DNA of 64,000 nucleotides from Bacteroidetes oral taxon 274 str. F0058 (GCA_000163695.1 GG774889.1:4560-68559); one strand, 5' to 3'. Counted from the stretch's first letter, positions 1 to 9,187 are shown. A program made the numbers and translations. Notes: generated by a model not told the origin, from the letters alone.

Positions 1-109
1 CATATTGGCTGACGGCTTCGGCGTGTTTGCGAACGAACAAACCTGCCATAGCATCGTAACGATTAGGATACCAAGCAGATAAGAATAAGACTTTGGTTTT
101 GGACGACAT
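1..109 (-). CDS. Glycosyltransferase, N-terminal fragment
   Basis: Only the first 36 codons lie in the window; the gene runs off the left edge. The minus-strand reading starts at the ATG complement at 107-109 and begins MSSKTKVLFLSAWYPNRYDA, followed by a segment with AGLFVRKH. This is typical of the N-terminal Rossmann domain of GT4-type glycosyltransferases, where the first beta strand leads to a glycine-containing donor-site loop. The family call rests on this short stretch only, so substrate and pathway cannot be given. Confidence 0.6.
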   Translation of the reverse strand, partial: MSSKTKVLFLSAWYPNRYDAMAGLFVRKHAEAVSQY

Positions 110-219
110 CGTTTTTTGTGTTTTTTTTGAATATCAAAGCTAATAAAATTTTTTCAATCGGACTTGCTGTAAAAATTCAAGATACACAAACAAATGTTTC
201 AAAAACATATATAATTCAT

Positions 220-227
220 TAATTTTG
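220..227 (+). promoter_or_regulatory. Bacteroidetes-type promoter -7 element
   Basis: TAATTTTG is an exact match to TAnnTTTG. It lies 36 bp before the ATG at 264 and overlaps any upstream in-frame start, so it argues that translation begins at 264 and not at the TTG at 225. Confidence 0.6.
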
Positions 228-263
228 CAAAAAAATATCTATAACAACTTCGCAACAAAAACA

Positions 264-854
264 ATGAAAATCAGAGTATTACATTTAGTGTTCTTATTGA
301 CCATTTCGTCGACAATCGCAGCACAACAAGCCGGCGGCACTATCGCACTCAACACCTACGAATCGATAACACCGCCACAACAACAAACTTGGTGGAACAA
401 AAAACTCTTACACAGAGGTTATAAAGGATACTTAGAGTTTTTTACCGAGCCATACTTCGAGGAAAATACGTTTTTATTTGGAGCGTCTACATCACACGGT
501 CGTCAGTTTTCGTCAAAAATATTTTTAGGTGCGGGGACAAGTCTTATCTTTATGAAATATGGTTATATTAGGAATACTTCAAGTTATGGACTAACAGTCA
601 CAATTCCAATAATAGTATCTTTCATCGATTTCCGATACACTCCTTTTACCAAGCGAATAACGCCTGTATTGGGTCTGAAACCGGGATATCTTATTTTTTT
701 CAATGCACTGAAAATCTCTCCTTATGTGGGTATCCGTTGGGGACTATGTGAAGGGTTCGGCGTGAATCTTGGAGTAGAATTTCCCACTCTTATCTCGCCC
801 TACGATAAAGAAGAGATGACTGCGGTTAGATTAAAAATTGGCATAGACTTCTGA
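264..854 (+). CDS. Small secreted, probably outer-membrane, protein of unknown function
   Basis: A protein of 196 residues beginning MKIRVLHLVFLLTISSTIAA, a good signal peptide with a likely signal peptidase I site after the alanines. The mature part is rich in aromatic residues and alternating hydrophobic strands (for example LFGAS, KIFLGAGTSLIF, SPYVGIRWGL) and ends in a phenylalanine, as outer-membrane beta-barrels do. I do not recognise the family. The start at 264 is preferred because a promoter -7 element sits at 220-227. It is transcribed in the same direction as the permease gene downstream, which has its own promoter. Confidence 0.55.
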   Translation: MKIRVLHLVFLLTISSTIAAQQAGGTIALNTYESITPPQQQTWWNKKLLHRGYKGYLEFFTEPYFEENTFLFGASTSHGRQFSSKIFLGAGTSLIFMKYGYIRNTSSYGLTVTIPIIVSFIDFRYTPFTKRITPVLGLKPGYLIFFNALKISPYVGIRWGLCEGFGVNLGVEFPTLISPYDKEEMTAVRLKIGIDF

Positions 855-963
855 ACATCAACGCACAAAAACACACAAAGCTAATATACAGCATATTATT
901 AGCATTCGGATATTACAATGAAAAGTATTAACCGAAACTCAAATGGGGTAAAGAGATAATTAT

Positions 964-971
964 TACCTTTG
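964..971 (+). promoter_or_regulatory. Promoter -7 element for the ABC-2 permease gene
   Basis: TACCTTTG matches TAnnTTTG exactly. It overlaps the in-frame TTG at 969 and so excludes that codon as the start. Confidence 0.6.
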
Positions 972-1007
972 CACAAAAATTATCCACAAAAAAGCACTGT
1001 CGGGATA

Positions 1008-2276
1008 ATGTGGCAGACAATAAAAAAGGAAATCACACTAATAACAAGGGATACAGGCGGTTTGGTGATACTGTTTCTGATGCCGTTGTTACTTATACTG
1101 ATAGTTACATTTGTACAAGACGGCACTTATCGCAATTTTTCGAAAGAGAAGATAGCCATATTGCTCATAGACAACGACAAAGACGAGATTTCGCAGAAGA
1201 TAAAAGAACATCTCGATTCCTCGGCATTGTTCAATATCGTTAGCGGCAAAGAGGGAAAGCCTTTTACGGAAGAGATGGCACGTCGGCTTGTTTTACAGGG
1301 CAAGTACGTAATGGCTATTGTAGTGCCCGAGAAGCTATCGAGCGACACCAAGCTGCGTGTTAACCAAAATGTTAGTCGTATGGTAAGCCTTTTTTCGGGT
1401 ATGTCTGCAGAGGATACCACTGACAACAAGCAAACACAGGCAAAAAACATCCGTCTGTACTTCGATCCTACGTTGCAGGCATCATTCAAAGAGACGGTAA
1501 AAGGAGCCATACGCAATATGATGGCTGAGGTGGAGACCCACTACATATATCACTCGTTGGAAGAGTATATGGAAGCCGAAGACAGCATCGGCATAGACCA
1601 GCAATCTATTGTTTTCGAAGAGATTAGTCCGAAGTCGACTGACGAAAAAATCATACCTAATTCCGTACAACACAATGTCCCTGCTTGGGCACTGTTTGCC
1701 ATTTTTTTTATAGTAATACCGCTATCGACCAATATCATAAAGGAAAAGACACAAGGTACAGGGTTACGTGTGTTTACGAGTCCACAGCCGTACAGTCTGT
1801 TCCTAACAGGTAAGATAATGGTTTACATTGTAGTAAGCCTAATTCAATTTGTCTTGATGTTGCTCGTGGGGCTGTATATATTTCCATTGATGGGGTTACC
1901 TTCGCTTGTGGTTACAGGCAAAATCACATTACTTGCAGTAATGGCTGCCGCATCAGGACTGTCAGCAATAGCTCTCGGCGTACTACTCGGCACATTAGCC
2001 AAGACACAAGAGCAGGCAGCACCTCTGGGAGCAACCATAACGGTGATACTGGCAGCAATAGGCGGAGTATGGATACCCGTATTTGCTATGCCTCACACTA
2101 TGCAGACAATAGCAAAAATATCTCCGATGAATTGGGGACTGCAAGGGTTCTACGACATTCTACTCCGCGATGGCGGCTGTAGTGCTATTGCTCCGGAGAT
2201 AGGCTTGCTATTGGCATTTTCGGCTATATGCTTCTGTATATCCATATATTACGAAAAGTTCAAAAAGAGTGTCTGA
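1008..2276 (+). CDS. ABC-2 type transporter permease
   Basis: A 422-residue membrane protein of the ABC2_membrane_3 (YhhJ/YbhR-like) type. One N-terminal transmembrane helix (about residues 15-38, VILFLMPLLLILIVTF) is followed by a long extracytoplasmic domain of about 200 residues. A C-terminal block of five or six helices starts near WALFAIFFIVIPLS and contains the family's IIKEKTQGT cytoplasmic motif. Such permeases work with an ATP-binding subunit to export lipids, peptides or drugs, or to assemble envelope components. No ATPase gene is adjacent, so the partner must be elsewhere. The ATG at 1008 is chosen because the promoter -7 element covers the upstream TTG at 969. Confidence 0.8.
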   Translation: MWQTIKKEITLITRDTGGLVILFLMPLLLILIVTFVQDGTYRNFSKEKIAILLIDNDKDEISQKIKEHLDSSALFNIVSGKEGKPFTEEMARRLVLQGKYVMAIVVPEKLSSDTKLRVNQNVSRMVSLFSGMSAEDTTDNKQTQAKNIRLYFDPTLQASFKETVKGAIRNMMAEVETHYIYHSLEEYMEAEDSIGIDQQSIVFEEISPKSTDEKIIPNSVQHNVPAWALFAIFFIVIPLSTNIIKEKTQGTGLRVFTSPQPYSLFLTGKIMVYIVVSLIQFVLMLLVGLYIFPLMGLPSLVVTGKITLLAVMAAASGLSAIALGVLLGTLAKTQEQAAPLGATITVILAAIGGVWIPVFAMPHTMQTIAKISPMNWGLQGFYDILLRDGGCSAIAPEIGLLLAFSAICFCISIYYEKFKKSV

Positions 2277-2590
2277 ACAATAGATGTCCGTTCGATTATT
2301 TCGGGGCAAGATGTTGAAAACATAAATCAAACCGACACAACTAAACAAAACATAATCAATATCATATACAATTATCTTTTTTAGAAACATTGTTTGCAAC
2401 TCCCTGTATTAAATACTACAACATCGAGATAAAAAAGATAATGTAATAAAAACAAAGTAAATATAAGCTAAAAGGCGATATATGATAAAAACTTTTTTGT
2501 ATCTTTGCCAAATCTAATTATCGTCGGTAAAAACGCAGATAAAGAGGCACTTTGTTTTAATTAAAATTTTAATAATCAGAGACATATAAA
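2277..2590. other. Intergenic region before mreB
   Basis: A 314-bp AT-rich gap with no convincing gene. Its one recognisable signal is a TATCTTTG promoter element at 2500-2507, about 85 bp before the mreB start, implying a leader of about 75 nt. Confidence 0.5.
2500..2507 (+). promoter_or_regulatory. Promoter -7 element for mreB
   Basis: TATCTTTG matches TAnnTTTG exactly and is the only such match in the gap upstream of mreB. Confidence 0.6.
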
Positions 2591-3622
2591 ATGGGACTAT
2601 TTCCTTCGCTAACCCAAGAGATTGCAATAGACTTAGGTACGGCAAATACAATTATCACCAGTAACGGGCGCATAGTTGTAGACCAACCTTCGATTATTGC
2701 AATAGATACAAGGACAGAAAAATTAGTAGCTATCGGAGAAGAAGCACGTAAGATGCACGAACGCACACACGACAGGATAAAAACTATCCGTCCACTGAAA
2801 GACGGCGTTATTGCCGACTTCCGTGCTGCCGAGTTGATGATACGCGGTATGATAAAGATGATACCCAAACGCAGAGGGTCGCTGTTCAAACCGACGCTGA
2901 AGATGGTAATCGGTATACCTTCGGGTAGCACCGAAGTAGAGATACGTGCCGTCAAAGACTCTGCCGAGCAAGCAGGCGGACAAGAGATATTCCTGCTATT
3001 CGAGCCGATGGCAGCTGCTCTGGGAATAGGTCTCGACGTAGAGGCACCCGAAGGAAATATGGTAGTGGATATCGGTGGAGGTACTACCGAGATAGCCGTA
3101 ATATCGCTCGGAGGCTTGGTAGCAGACCGTTCGTTGAAGATAGCAGGAGACGAATTTACTGCCGATATTATGGAATATATGAGTCGTCAGTATAATATGA
3201 AAGTAGGCGAAAAGACGGCGGAACAAATCAAAATAAATGTAGGAGCGGCAATGACCTCGTTGCCAAAAGACGAAGAGCCCGATACATACATCATACACGG
3301 ACCTAACCGTTCGTCGGCTCTACCGATGGAGACACCCGTAACATACTCGGAGATAGCCCACTGTCTCGATAAGTCTATTTCGCGTATCGAAACGGCTATT
3401 TTGTCGGCATTGGAGGCAACCCCTCCCGAACTGTATGCCGACATAGTACACAGCGGTATATATCTCGCTGGAGGCGGAGCCCTGCTCAGAGGTCTGGCGA
3501 AACGTTTCTACGACAAGATACAAATACCCTTCCACGTAGCGGAAGACCCTCTGAGAGCAGTTGCACGCGGTACGGGTATAGCTCTGAGAAATACACAGAA
3601 GTTCCAATTCCTCCTACGATAA
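2591..3622 (+). CDS. mreB: Rod shape-determining protein MreB
   Basis: An actin-like ATPase of 343 residues, normal for MreB. The phosphate-1 motif is IAIDLGTANT (about residues 11-20), the phosphate-2 motif is VVDIGGGTTEIAV (about 157-169), and the adenosine motif is YLAGGGALL (about 292-300). MreB forms membrane-bound filaments that position the elongasome for lateral wall synthesis. In most Bacteroidetes mreB heads an mreC-mreD-pbp2-rodA cluster. Here a flavin enzyme follows 28 bp downstream, so this may be a relocated or second copy. It has its own promoter at 2500-2507. Confidence 0.93.
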   Translation: MGLFPSLTQEIAIDLGTANTIITSNGRIVVDQPSIIAIDTRTEKLVAIGEEARKMHERTHDRIKTIRPLKDGVIADFRAAELMIRGMIKMIPKRRGSLFKPTLKMVIGIPSGSTEVEIRAVKDSAEQAGGQEIFLLFEPMAAALGIGLDVEAPEGNMVVDIGGGTTEIAVISLGGLVADRSLKIAGDEFTADIMEYMSRQYNMKVGEKTAEQIKINVGAAMTSLPKDEEPDTYIIHGPNRSSALPMETPVTYSEIAHCLDKSISRIETAILSALEATPPELYADIVHSGIYLAGGGALLRGLAKRFYDKIQIPFHVAEDPLRAVARGTGIALRNTQKFQFLLR

Positions 3623-3649
3623 ACGACTCACAAATACATTGCTGAGGAT

Positions 3650-4591
3650 ATGAACAGAGTAACGGAGTTATTCGGGATAGAATACCCCATAATATTGGGA
3701 GGAATGGTATGGTGCGGCGGTTGGCGGCTGGCGGCTGCCGTAAGCGAAGCCGGCGGACTGGGTCTGATAGGAGCAGGCAGTATGCACCCCGAAGTATTGC
3801 AGGAGCATATAATCAAATGCAAAGAGGCTACCCACAAGCCTTTCGGAGTCAATGTACCGTTGCTGTATCCCGAGATAGAGAGGATAATGAAGATAATAAT
3901 CGCCGAGAAGGTACCGGTGGTATTCACGTCGGCAGGTAACCCGAAGACGTGGACAAAGACGTTGAAAGACGAGGGCATAAAAGTAGCACACGTGGTATCG
4001 AGCAGCAAGTTTGCCGTCAAATGCCAAGAGGCAGGAGTAGACGCAGTAGTAGCCGAAGGGTTCGAAGCCGGCGGACACAACGGCATAGAGGAAACCACCA
4101 CGATGGTACTCATCCCTCACGTACGACAAGCCATAGACATACCTCTGATTGCTGCCGGCGGCATAGCCACAGGCGGTGCTATGCTGGCTGCCTTTGCGTT
4201 GGGAGCCGAAGGGGTACAGATAGGCACACGGTTTGCACTTACAGAAGAAAGTTCGGCAAGCGACGAATTCAAGCGGTTGTGTGTGAGCCTAAAAGAGGGC
4301 GACACTATGCTTGCTCTGAAGAAAATAGGTGCTACTCGGTTGATTAAAAACGAGTTCTACGATAAGGTAAAGGCTGCCGAAGACAGCGGTGCGTCTGCCG
4401 AACAGATGAAGGAGCTACTCGGCAAAGGAAGAGCCAAACGCGGCATATTCGAGGGAGATTTGGTAGAAGGGGAGCTTGAAATAGGACAGATAGCCTCACT
4501 CCTGAATGACTTGCCTCCGGCAAAAGAGGCACTCGGACAGATAGTAAAAGAATACAACGAGAAGGTGAAGGCTTCTTTCGATATGTTCTGA
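3650..4591 (+). CDS. FMN-dependent enoyl-ACP reductase II / nitronate monooxygenase family protein
   Basis: A TIM-barrel flavoprotein of 313 residues. The N-terminus (YPIILGGMVWCGG) is the family's FMN-site loop. EGFEAGGHNG near residue 125 carries the conserved histidine loop, and AAGGIATGGAMLAAFALGA with GVQIGTRF near 165-200 is the phosphate-binding part. FabK enoyl-ACP reductases and nitronate monooxygenases share these motifs and I cannot separate them by eye. FabK would act in the last reduction of fatty-acid elongation; nitronate monooxygenase would detoxify alkyl nitronates. It follows mreB by 28 bp and is probably co-transcribed with it. Confidence 0.8.
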   Translation: MNRVTELFGIEYPIILGGMVWCGGWRLAAAVSEAGGLGLIGAGSMHPEVLQEHIIKCKEATHKPFGVNVPLLYPEIERIMKIIIAEKVPVVFTSAGNPKTWTKTLKDEGIKVAHVVSSSKFAVKCQEAGVDAVVAEGFEAGGHNGIEETTTMVLIPHVRQAIDIPLIAAGGIATGGAMLAAFALGAEGVQIGTRFALTEESSASDEFKRLCVSLKEGDTMLALKKIGATRLIKNEFYDKVKAAEDSGASAEQMKELLGKGRAKRGIFEGDLVEGELEIGQIASLLNDLPPAKEALGQIVKEYNEKVKASFDMF

Positions 4592-4679
4592 GGATTTTCT
4601 ATAATTTTATGTTTTTGAGGCTTGTTGATGTCTTGTTTTGTTAGACATAATAAGCCTTTTTCGAATAAAGAAACGGACA

Positions 4680-5318
4680 ATGGCACGATTGACTTTGAAA
4701 CAACGGTACCGACACATTATCGATTGGTTCGTAGCCAATAAAGGCATACAACAGACGGAACTGGCTTATGCGAATGATTTTCAGTTGCTCGTGGCGGTGA
4801 TTCTATCCGCTCAATGTACAGATAAGCGTGTGAATATAGTTACGCCTGCCCTGTTCGAGAAATATCCCGATGCGGAGACAATGGCTGAGGCTCGGTACGA
4901 AGATGTTTTGGAGTTGATAAAATCTATCTCGTACCCCAACAGCAAATCACGTTACTTAGTTGATACGGCAAGACAGCTGATAGAGGACTTCGGAGGACGT
5001 GTACCAGAATCTATCGACAAGATGATGATGCTACCCGGTGTGGGACGCAAGACCGCCAACGTAATAGCCTCGGTACTCTACAAACAGCCACGAATGGCAG
5101 TGGATACTCACGTCTTCAGGGTATCGCGGCGGCTCGGGCTGTCGGAGGGGAAGACGCCTCTACAAGTAGAGACAGACCTTACGGCGAATATTCCCAAGCA
5201 ATACATAGCAGATGCTCACCATTGGTTGATACTTCACGGACGCTATGTGTGCCAAGCACGTCGCCCCCATTGCGAAGAGTGCGGTATATACGACTGGTGT
5301 CGATATGTAGGCAATTGA
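4680..5318 (+). CDS. nth: Endonuclease III (DNA glycosylase/AP lyase)
   Basis: A 212-residue base-excision repair enzyme that removes oxidised pyrimidines and nicks the abasic site. The helix-hairpin-helix motif LPGVGRKTANVI (about residues 114-125) contains the catalytic lysine. VDTHVFRV supplies the catalytic aspartate. The C-terminus has the iron-sulfur signature C-x6-C-x2-C-x5-C (CQARRPHCEECGIYDWC). The ATG at 4680 gives the usual N-terminus; the frame stays open upstream to a TTG at 4638, but that would add an atypical hydrophobic extension. It lies 88 bp after the flavin enzyme gene. Confidence 0.95.
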   Translation: MARLTLKQRYRHIIDWFVANKGIQQTELAYANDFQLLVAVILSAQCTDKRVNIVTPALFEKYPDAETMAEARYEDVLELIKSISYPNSKSRYLVDTARQLIEDFGGRVPESIDKMMMLPGVGRKTANVIASVLYKQPRMAVDTHVFRVSRRLGLSEGKTPLQVETDLTANIPKQYIADAHHWLILHGRYVCQARRPHCEECGIYDWCRYVGN

Positions 5319-5571
5319 ACGGTTATTGATGTTTAATCGTTTAATCGTTTAATTGTTGAAGCGAGAATTAATAATTTTAGGATTTACTGATTCTATGAAT
5401 AGAGCGAAGTTGGCGGAGTGCTCCACCTTTCTTACTCAGAGCCGTTTTACTTTTTTTCGAGCCTTCTCTTCTGCAAAAAACGCTCTTCCTAAGTGTTGAA
5501 TCGTTAAACTTAAACTGTTGAAGCGTTTAAGATAATTGACGAAAAGTAGAGGTGTAGTATGTGGGATAGGA
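5319..5571. other. Intergenic region between convergent nth and the hmu operon
   Basis: No gene is supported. The stretch holds short repeats of GTTTAATC (about 5331-5350), GTTGAAGCG twice (near 5355 and 5516), and a GAAGTTGGCGGAGTGC sequence at 5406-5421 that recurs nearly identically at 38072-38087. Short open frames on either strand show no recognisable features. Confidence 0.4.
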
Positions 5572-5607
5572 GAAAAAAGCAGAGACGCTCGAAGTGGGCA
5601 TCTCTGC
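5572..5607 (-). terminator. Rho-independent terminator of the hmu operon
   Basis: On the minus strand GCAGAGATGC pairs with GCGTCTCTGC (10 bp, one G-U) around a 9-nt loop, followed directly by six T residues. It lies about 45 bp beyond the stop of the last gene of the hmu operon. Confidence 0.85.
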
Positions 5608-5649
5608 AAGTATAATCGAATGAATTTCAGCCGTTTATTTACTTCTACT

Positions 5650-7326
5650 TTATTGCTTTTCGGCAATATCGAAGTCTTTCCATTGGTCTGCTTTGCTATA
5701 AGCAGTTTTCGAGTTTTTCGGCACGGTCAATTTCACTTTTTTACCTTCGTGGTCTTCACCGATACGTTCAAATACAGACTTGCCGAGTTTAGGCGGTTGT
5801 ACGGCATCGCATTTAATATTCGTTACAGCATACATAACAGCAAAAGCCTTTTCGCCGATAGCAGCAACTTTTGCGGGTAAATGTATCGATGTAACTGCGG
5901 TACAGTCGCTAAAAGCAAGTTTACCGATTGTTGTCAACTTCGACGGGAGGTCAATCGATGTCAGTTCGCTGCACGAATAGAAAGCTCCGTCTTCTATTTC
6001 GGTAACATTCGAATTGGTACCCCAAACAATATTAGTAAGAGCTTCGCACTGATAGAAAGCATTTATGGGTATTTTGGTTATTTTACCGTTAAGCTCTATT
6101 CGAGTTAAATCGTCGTTATTGGCAAAGACGTTATCTCCGAAAGAAGCCACGCTTTCGGGCAATTTGACAGAGGTGAGTTTAGTCTGACTGAAAGCGTGTT
6201 CGCCTATGTAAGTAACGCTATTCGGTATCTCTATCGAGGTAATGCCTGTATCGTAAAAAGTAGCATCTTCTATTCGGGTAATGCTGTTCGGAATAGTTAT
6301 GGACGTCAGTATATTGCAGCCGTAGAAAGCCTCTTTGTCTATTTTCTTTACTGAGTTGGGAATAGCAAACGATGTTGCAGACTTAGCTGCAGGATACTGC
6401 AAGAGTCTCGTCTTGTCTTTGCTGAAAAGCACTCCATCGGCAGATACGAAATTGGGATTGGCTCCTTCCACCTCGATGGAGGTAATCTTTTCGCAGGTGG
6501 AGAATATACCGTAACCTATCTTACCAACCTTAGCGGGGATAACGATGGAAGTTATCGGGCAACCTGCAAAAGCTCTGTCACCTATCTCTTTGAGGGCAGG
6601 CGATAAACTAATCTTTTGCAGGGCGTCGCAGAATTCGAAAGCCGATTCTTCGATTTTCTCCACATTGTCGAGAAGTTTTACTTCCTTGAGGACATTGCAG
6701 TTATAAAATGCTTTTTTGCCGATAGAGGTCAGTCCCTTTGCGAAAACGACACTCTCCAAAGAGGTACAGCCCGCAAACGCACTTACTCCGATAGATTTCA
6801 GGTTATCGTTGAATGTAACAGACTTCAGAGAATAGCATCTGTAGAATACCTTTTCGGCAATTTCAGTTACCGGAGCAGGTATTGTTATATGTCCGTCGGC
6901 AGGTATTTTGTCGCAGTCCCAGCTTACAAGCACCCCGTTTTCTATTACTGCACCGTCGGGGATATCATTGGGGTTAGTAGACTTCGGAGTAACGGTAACT
7001 TTTATTTCCTGTGCCTTCTGCGAGTTGTTTTTCGCATCAAACACTTTGATAACTGTTTCGCCCACTTTATCTTTTGCGGATATTACTACAGTTTTACCCT
7101 CTACCTTTGCATCGGCAATATTTGCATCACCCGATGCCGCACTATAGGTGCCGTCGCCGACAATATCCACCTTAGCTGTCTTGTTAACTTCTATTTGTAC
7201 AGCATTTTTAGATAATTTAAAACCATTGCCTTTGTCAACGATAGGTGTTTGTTTCTTACAGCCTGTGGCAACAAAAGCCACAACGAATGTGCATACCATA
7301 AGTATGCGATAGATTTGTTTGTTCAT
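5650..7326 (-). CDS. BspA-like leucine-rich-repeat surface lipoprotein with N-terminal Ig-like domain
   Basis: A 558-residue lipoprotein with lipobox ending ATGC (Cys23). Residues about 34-113 form an Ig-like (BIG-type) domain clearly related to the N-terminal domain of the HmuY protein encoded upstream (GFKLSKNAVQIEV versus GFTLSKEELTIGV, and ISAKDKVGETVIKVFDAKN versus IKAKDKTGEAVVKVTDTKN). Residues about 140-535 hold many LRR_5 repeats of the F..C..L..I..P..V..IG..AF type found in BspA and Treponema proteins, which mediate adhesion. It lies 171 bp after hmuV and before the operon terminator. A weak hairpin at 7372-7386 precedes it. A role in binding a haem-carrying host protein is inference from context. 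Confidence 0.88.
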   Translation of the reverse strand: MNKQIYRILMVCTFVVAFVATGCKKQTPIVDKGNGFKLSKNAVQIEVNKTAKVDIVGDGTYSAASGDANIADAKVEGKTVVISAKDKVGETVIKVFDAKNNSQKAQEIKVTVTPKSTNPNDIPDGAVIENGVLVSWDCDKIPADGHITIPAPVTEIAEKVFYRCYSLKSVTFNDNLKSIGVSAFAGCTSLESVVFAKGLTSIGKKAFYNCNVLKEVKLLDNVEKIEESAFEFCDALQKISLSPALKEIGDRAFAGCPITSIVIPAKVGKIGYGIFSTCEKITSIEVEGANPNFVSADGVLFSKDKTRLLQYPAAKSATSFAIPNSVKKIDKEAFYGCNILTSITIPNSITRIEDATFYDTGITSIEIPNSVTYIGEHAFSQTKLTSVKLPESVASFGDNVFANNDDLTRIELNGKITKIPINAFYQCEALTNIVWGTNSNVTEIEDGAFYSCSELTSIDLPSKLTTIGKLAFSDCTAVTSIHLPAKVAAIGEKAFAVMYAVTNIKCDAVQPPKLGKSVFERIGEDHEGKKVKLTVPKNSKTAYSKADQWKDFDIAEKQ

Positions 7327-7497
7327 TTCTTGATTGATTATTTTTTATTTAATTTGTAACTAATAATAAAATTCCGATTCTCGGAAATTCCGAAGAGTAC
7401 ATCAGTAACACTCTTACGATTAAAATCGGTATCTTTTTTTCCTGATTGAATTATATATATTTATGATTAATTTTTATTCTGTGAAACGAGGTTAATT

Positions 7498-7830
7498 TTA
7501 TTCGGGGACATATATTATCTCGCCGTTCTCCAGCTCGTATGCTACACCGACTTTACGTCCTTTTTTGCCTGTACTTTCCTGATTTTCGGAAGGCTTGTAT
7601 CGGTTTATTGTCTGCCCCTCTTTGGTGATTATCTCCATATTGTCTTTGCCCGGGTTTTTGACGATAGTGTAGTCTTCTTTCGAGAAAATCTCTGTCATAT
7701 TGAATTTGACCACCATCGCCACCATCAGAGCCACGGCGAAGACCATTGCCACATCGAACAGATTCGTCAGCATAGAGACGGGGTCGTGGTCGTCGGCAGA
7801 GTTTTTTATCAATCGGTTTGTTCGTCTCAT
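7498..7830 (-). CDS. hmuV: HmuV-like DUF2149 protein
   Basis: A 110-residue protein with one transmembrane helix (about residues 25-48, LFDVAMVFAVALMVAMVV), preceded by a cytoplasmic MRRTNRLIKN start and followed by a small soluble tail. This is the DUF2149 architecture found beside ExbB/TolQ-like proteins in hmu clusters, and it resembles an ExbD-like partner. It starts 2 bp after the stop of the ExbB-like gene, so the two are translationally close. A role in energising HmuS or HmuR is inferred from the P. gingivalis hmuYRSTUV operon. Confidence 0.72.
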   Translation of the reverse strand: MRRTNRLIKNSADDHDPVSMLTNLFDVAMVFAVALMVAMVVKFNMTEIFSKEDYTIVKNPGKDNMEIITKEGQTINRYKPSENQESTGKKGRKVGVAYELENGEIIYVPE

Positions 7831-7832
7831 AG

Positions 7833-8441
7833 CTATTTGTCGGTAGTGTTTGAGGTGTTTTGTTCTTTGAGGTCGGCTATAAACTCGAGGTCGGCGAGTT
7901 CAGCAACGAACCATCGTTGCTTTATCTGCAAGAGCACATAACCGATAGCCCCTACAAACAGCCCTACGACAGTGGTGGCAAAGGCTATCTGCATATTGTA
8001 CGCCATAGAGGCGACATCGCCCGTAGCCAGCCCTGCCAGAGCAGGTCCCATAGGTATGAGCGTCCCCATCAGTCCGAGTATAGGACCGAACTTGGTGAGT
8101 AGCTTGTATTTACCGAGTTCGGCATCGGCTCTTACCTCATAGTCTGCAAGCAGACGGTTGGAGTACGCCTTGCTCGGTGCCTCTATTATATTGTGTAGGA
8201 AGCCTGTGAAATTACTCTGGGGGAGCTTGCCTGCCTCCACCTTGAGTTTTTCCATATCGTCGGCTCGGAGCGAGTCCAATGTTTTTTTGAGCAGTTTGGT
8301 CTGTTTGGAGTGAGTGAGATATTGATTGAAAAAAATACCCAACAACAGAATACTATTGACAAAAAAGTATAACAAGCCTACTATGACGGGCACCAACAGC
8401 CCGTTCGAAATCCAGAACAGTACGTTCGAAACGTATTTCAT
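7833..8441 (-). CDS. hmuU: MotA/TolQ/ExbB proton-channel family protein (HmuU-like)
   Basis: A 202-residue membrane protein of the MotA/TolQ/ExbB family. The first helix is near the N-terminus (residues about 12-35). A long cytoplasmic segment follows, then two C-terminal helices containing the family's FGPILGLMGTLIPMGPAL and ATTVVGLFVGAIGYVLL sequences. Such proteins form pentameric proton channels that drive periplasmic-spanning or rotary partners. Its start overlaps the hmuT stop by 4 bp (ATGA) and hmuV follows at 2 bp, indicating tight co-expression. It is the probable motor for the CobN-like HmuS. Confidence 0.85.
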   Translation of the reverse strand: MKYVSNVLFWISNGLLVPVIVGLLYFFVNSILLLGIFFNQYLTHSKQTKLLKKTLDSLRADDMEKLKVEAGKLPQSNFTGFLHNIIEAPSKAYSNRLLADYEVRADAELGKYKLLTKFGPILGLMGTLIPMGPALAGLATGDVASMAYNMQIAFATTVVGLFVGAIGYVLLQIKQRWFVAELADLEFIADLKEQNTSNTTDK

Positions 8442-9142
8442 ACAAAAATATTATTTTTTTTTCTTTTTATTATTTTTCGAATATTACTAAAAATATAACC
8501 TGCCAACATAATGATAATCAACAGACCCAAAGTTGTAACACACTCTATCCAATCGACAGGCGTACCGCTGCCGTAGACTGTAGCCGAAGGGTGAAACACC
8601 GTACCGCACACCGTAAGCATAAACAACAACAGAGTAAGTATGAGGATTATCTCTATGGGCAACTCTTTCTCTGCAAACAGCCGCCGCATAAACAACGAAG
8701 CGACAACGAACAGCAGAACGACTAACAACGCCCAACCTGACGTTATGAGCATAAAGTCGGTAGCTACGATAGAAAAGAACAGGTTGACGTGAATGTAAAA
8801 TACGGCAGGGAAAACCAACAGAGACGGCATATAACGCAAAACAGACATATACCGTTTGACCTTGCTGCTATCGCTACCGCCAAGACGAGCCACACAGAAG
8901 TAGACCGACAGGATACTGTCTATCATCACTACGAACGATATATTGAGCAACGAGTCTTGTGTGGAGAGCAATTGCTGTACTTGCAATTTGTTGAGCTCTA
9001 TGGCATAGCCGTGCGAGACGAAGACAAAAACACCAAGCAGCAGACAAAAGCCGAGCCTATACCAACGATTGGGCAAAAGAGCCGTCATAAAAAGGCTTTT
9101 TACCAACGCCAACAGAGAGAGTATCAGCAATATATTTTCCAT
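8438..9142 (-). CDS. hmuT: HmuT-like integral membrane protein
   Basis: A 234-residue protein with about six or seven hydrophobic helices (for example YRLGFCLLLGVFVFVSHGYA and IEIILILTLLLFMLTVCG) and a basic tail. I recognise it mainly by position: P. gingivalis hmuT encodes a polytopic protein of similar size just before the ExbB-like gene. No catalytic motif is visible. It overlaps hmuU by 4 bp and is separated from hmuY by 121 bp that contain a terminator-like hairpin. Confidence 0.62.
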   Translation of the reverse strand: MENILLILSLLALVKSLFMTALLPNRWYRLGFCLLLGVFVFVSHGYAIELNKLQVQQLLSTQDSLLNISFVVMIDSILSVYFCVARLGGSDSSKVKRYMSVLRYMPSLLVFPAVFYIHVNLFFSIVATDFMLITSGWALLVVLLFVVASLFMRRLFAEKELPIEIILILTLLLFMLTVCGTVFHPSATVYGSGTPVDWIECVTTLGLLIIIMLAGYIFSNIRKIIKRKKNNIFV

Positions 9143-9187
9143 ACAGTATTATGCAGACAATATCAAAACAGTAGTTACATCGTTCGT

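Noticed and set aside
225..263. Extended N-terminus of the first secreted protein (start at 225)
   Set aside because: The promoter -7 element at 220-227 overlaps that start, and the signal peptide begins properly at 264.
5436..5666. 76-residue minus-strand frame after the LRR gene
   Set aside because: It overlaps the end of the LRR gene and the operon terminator lies inside it.
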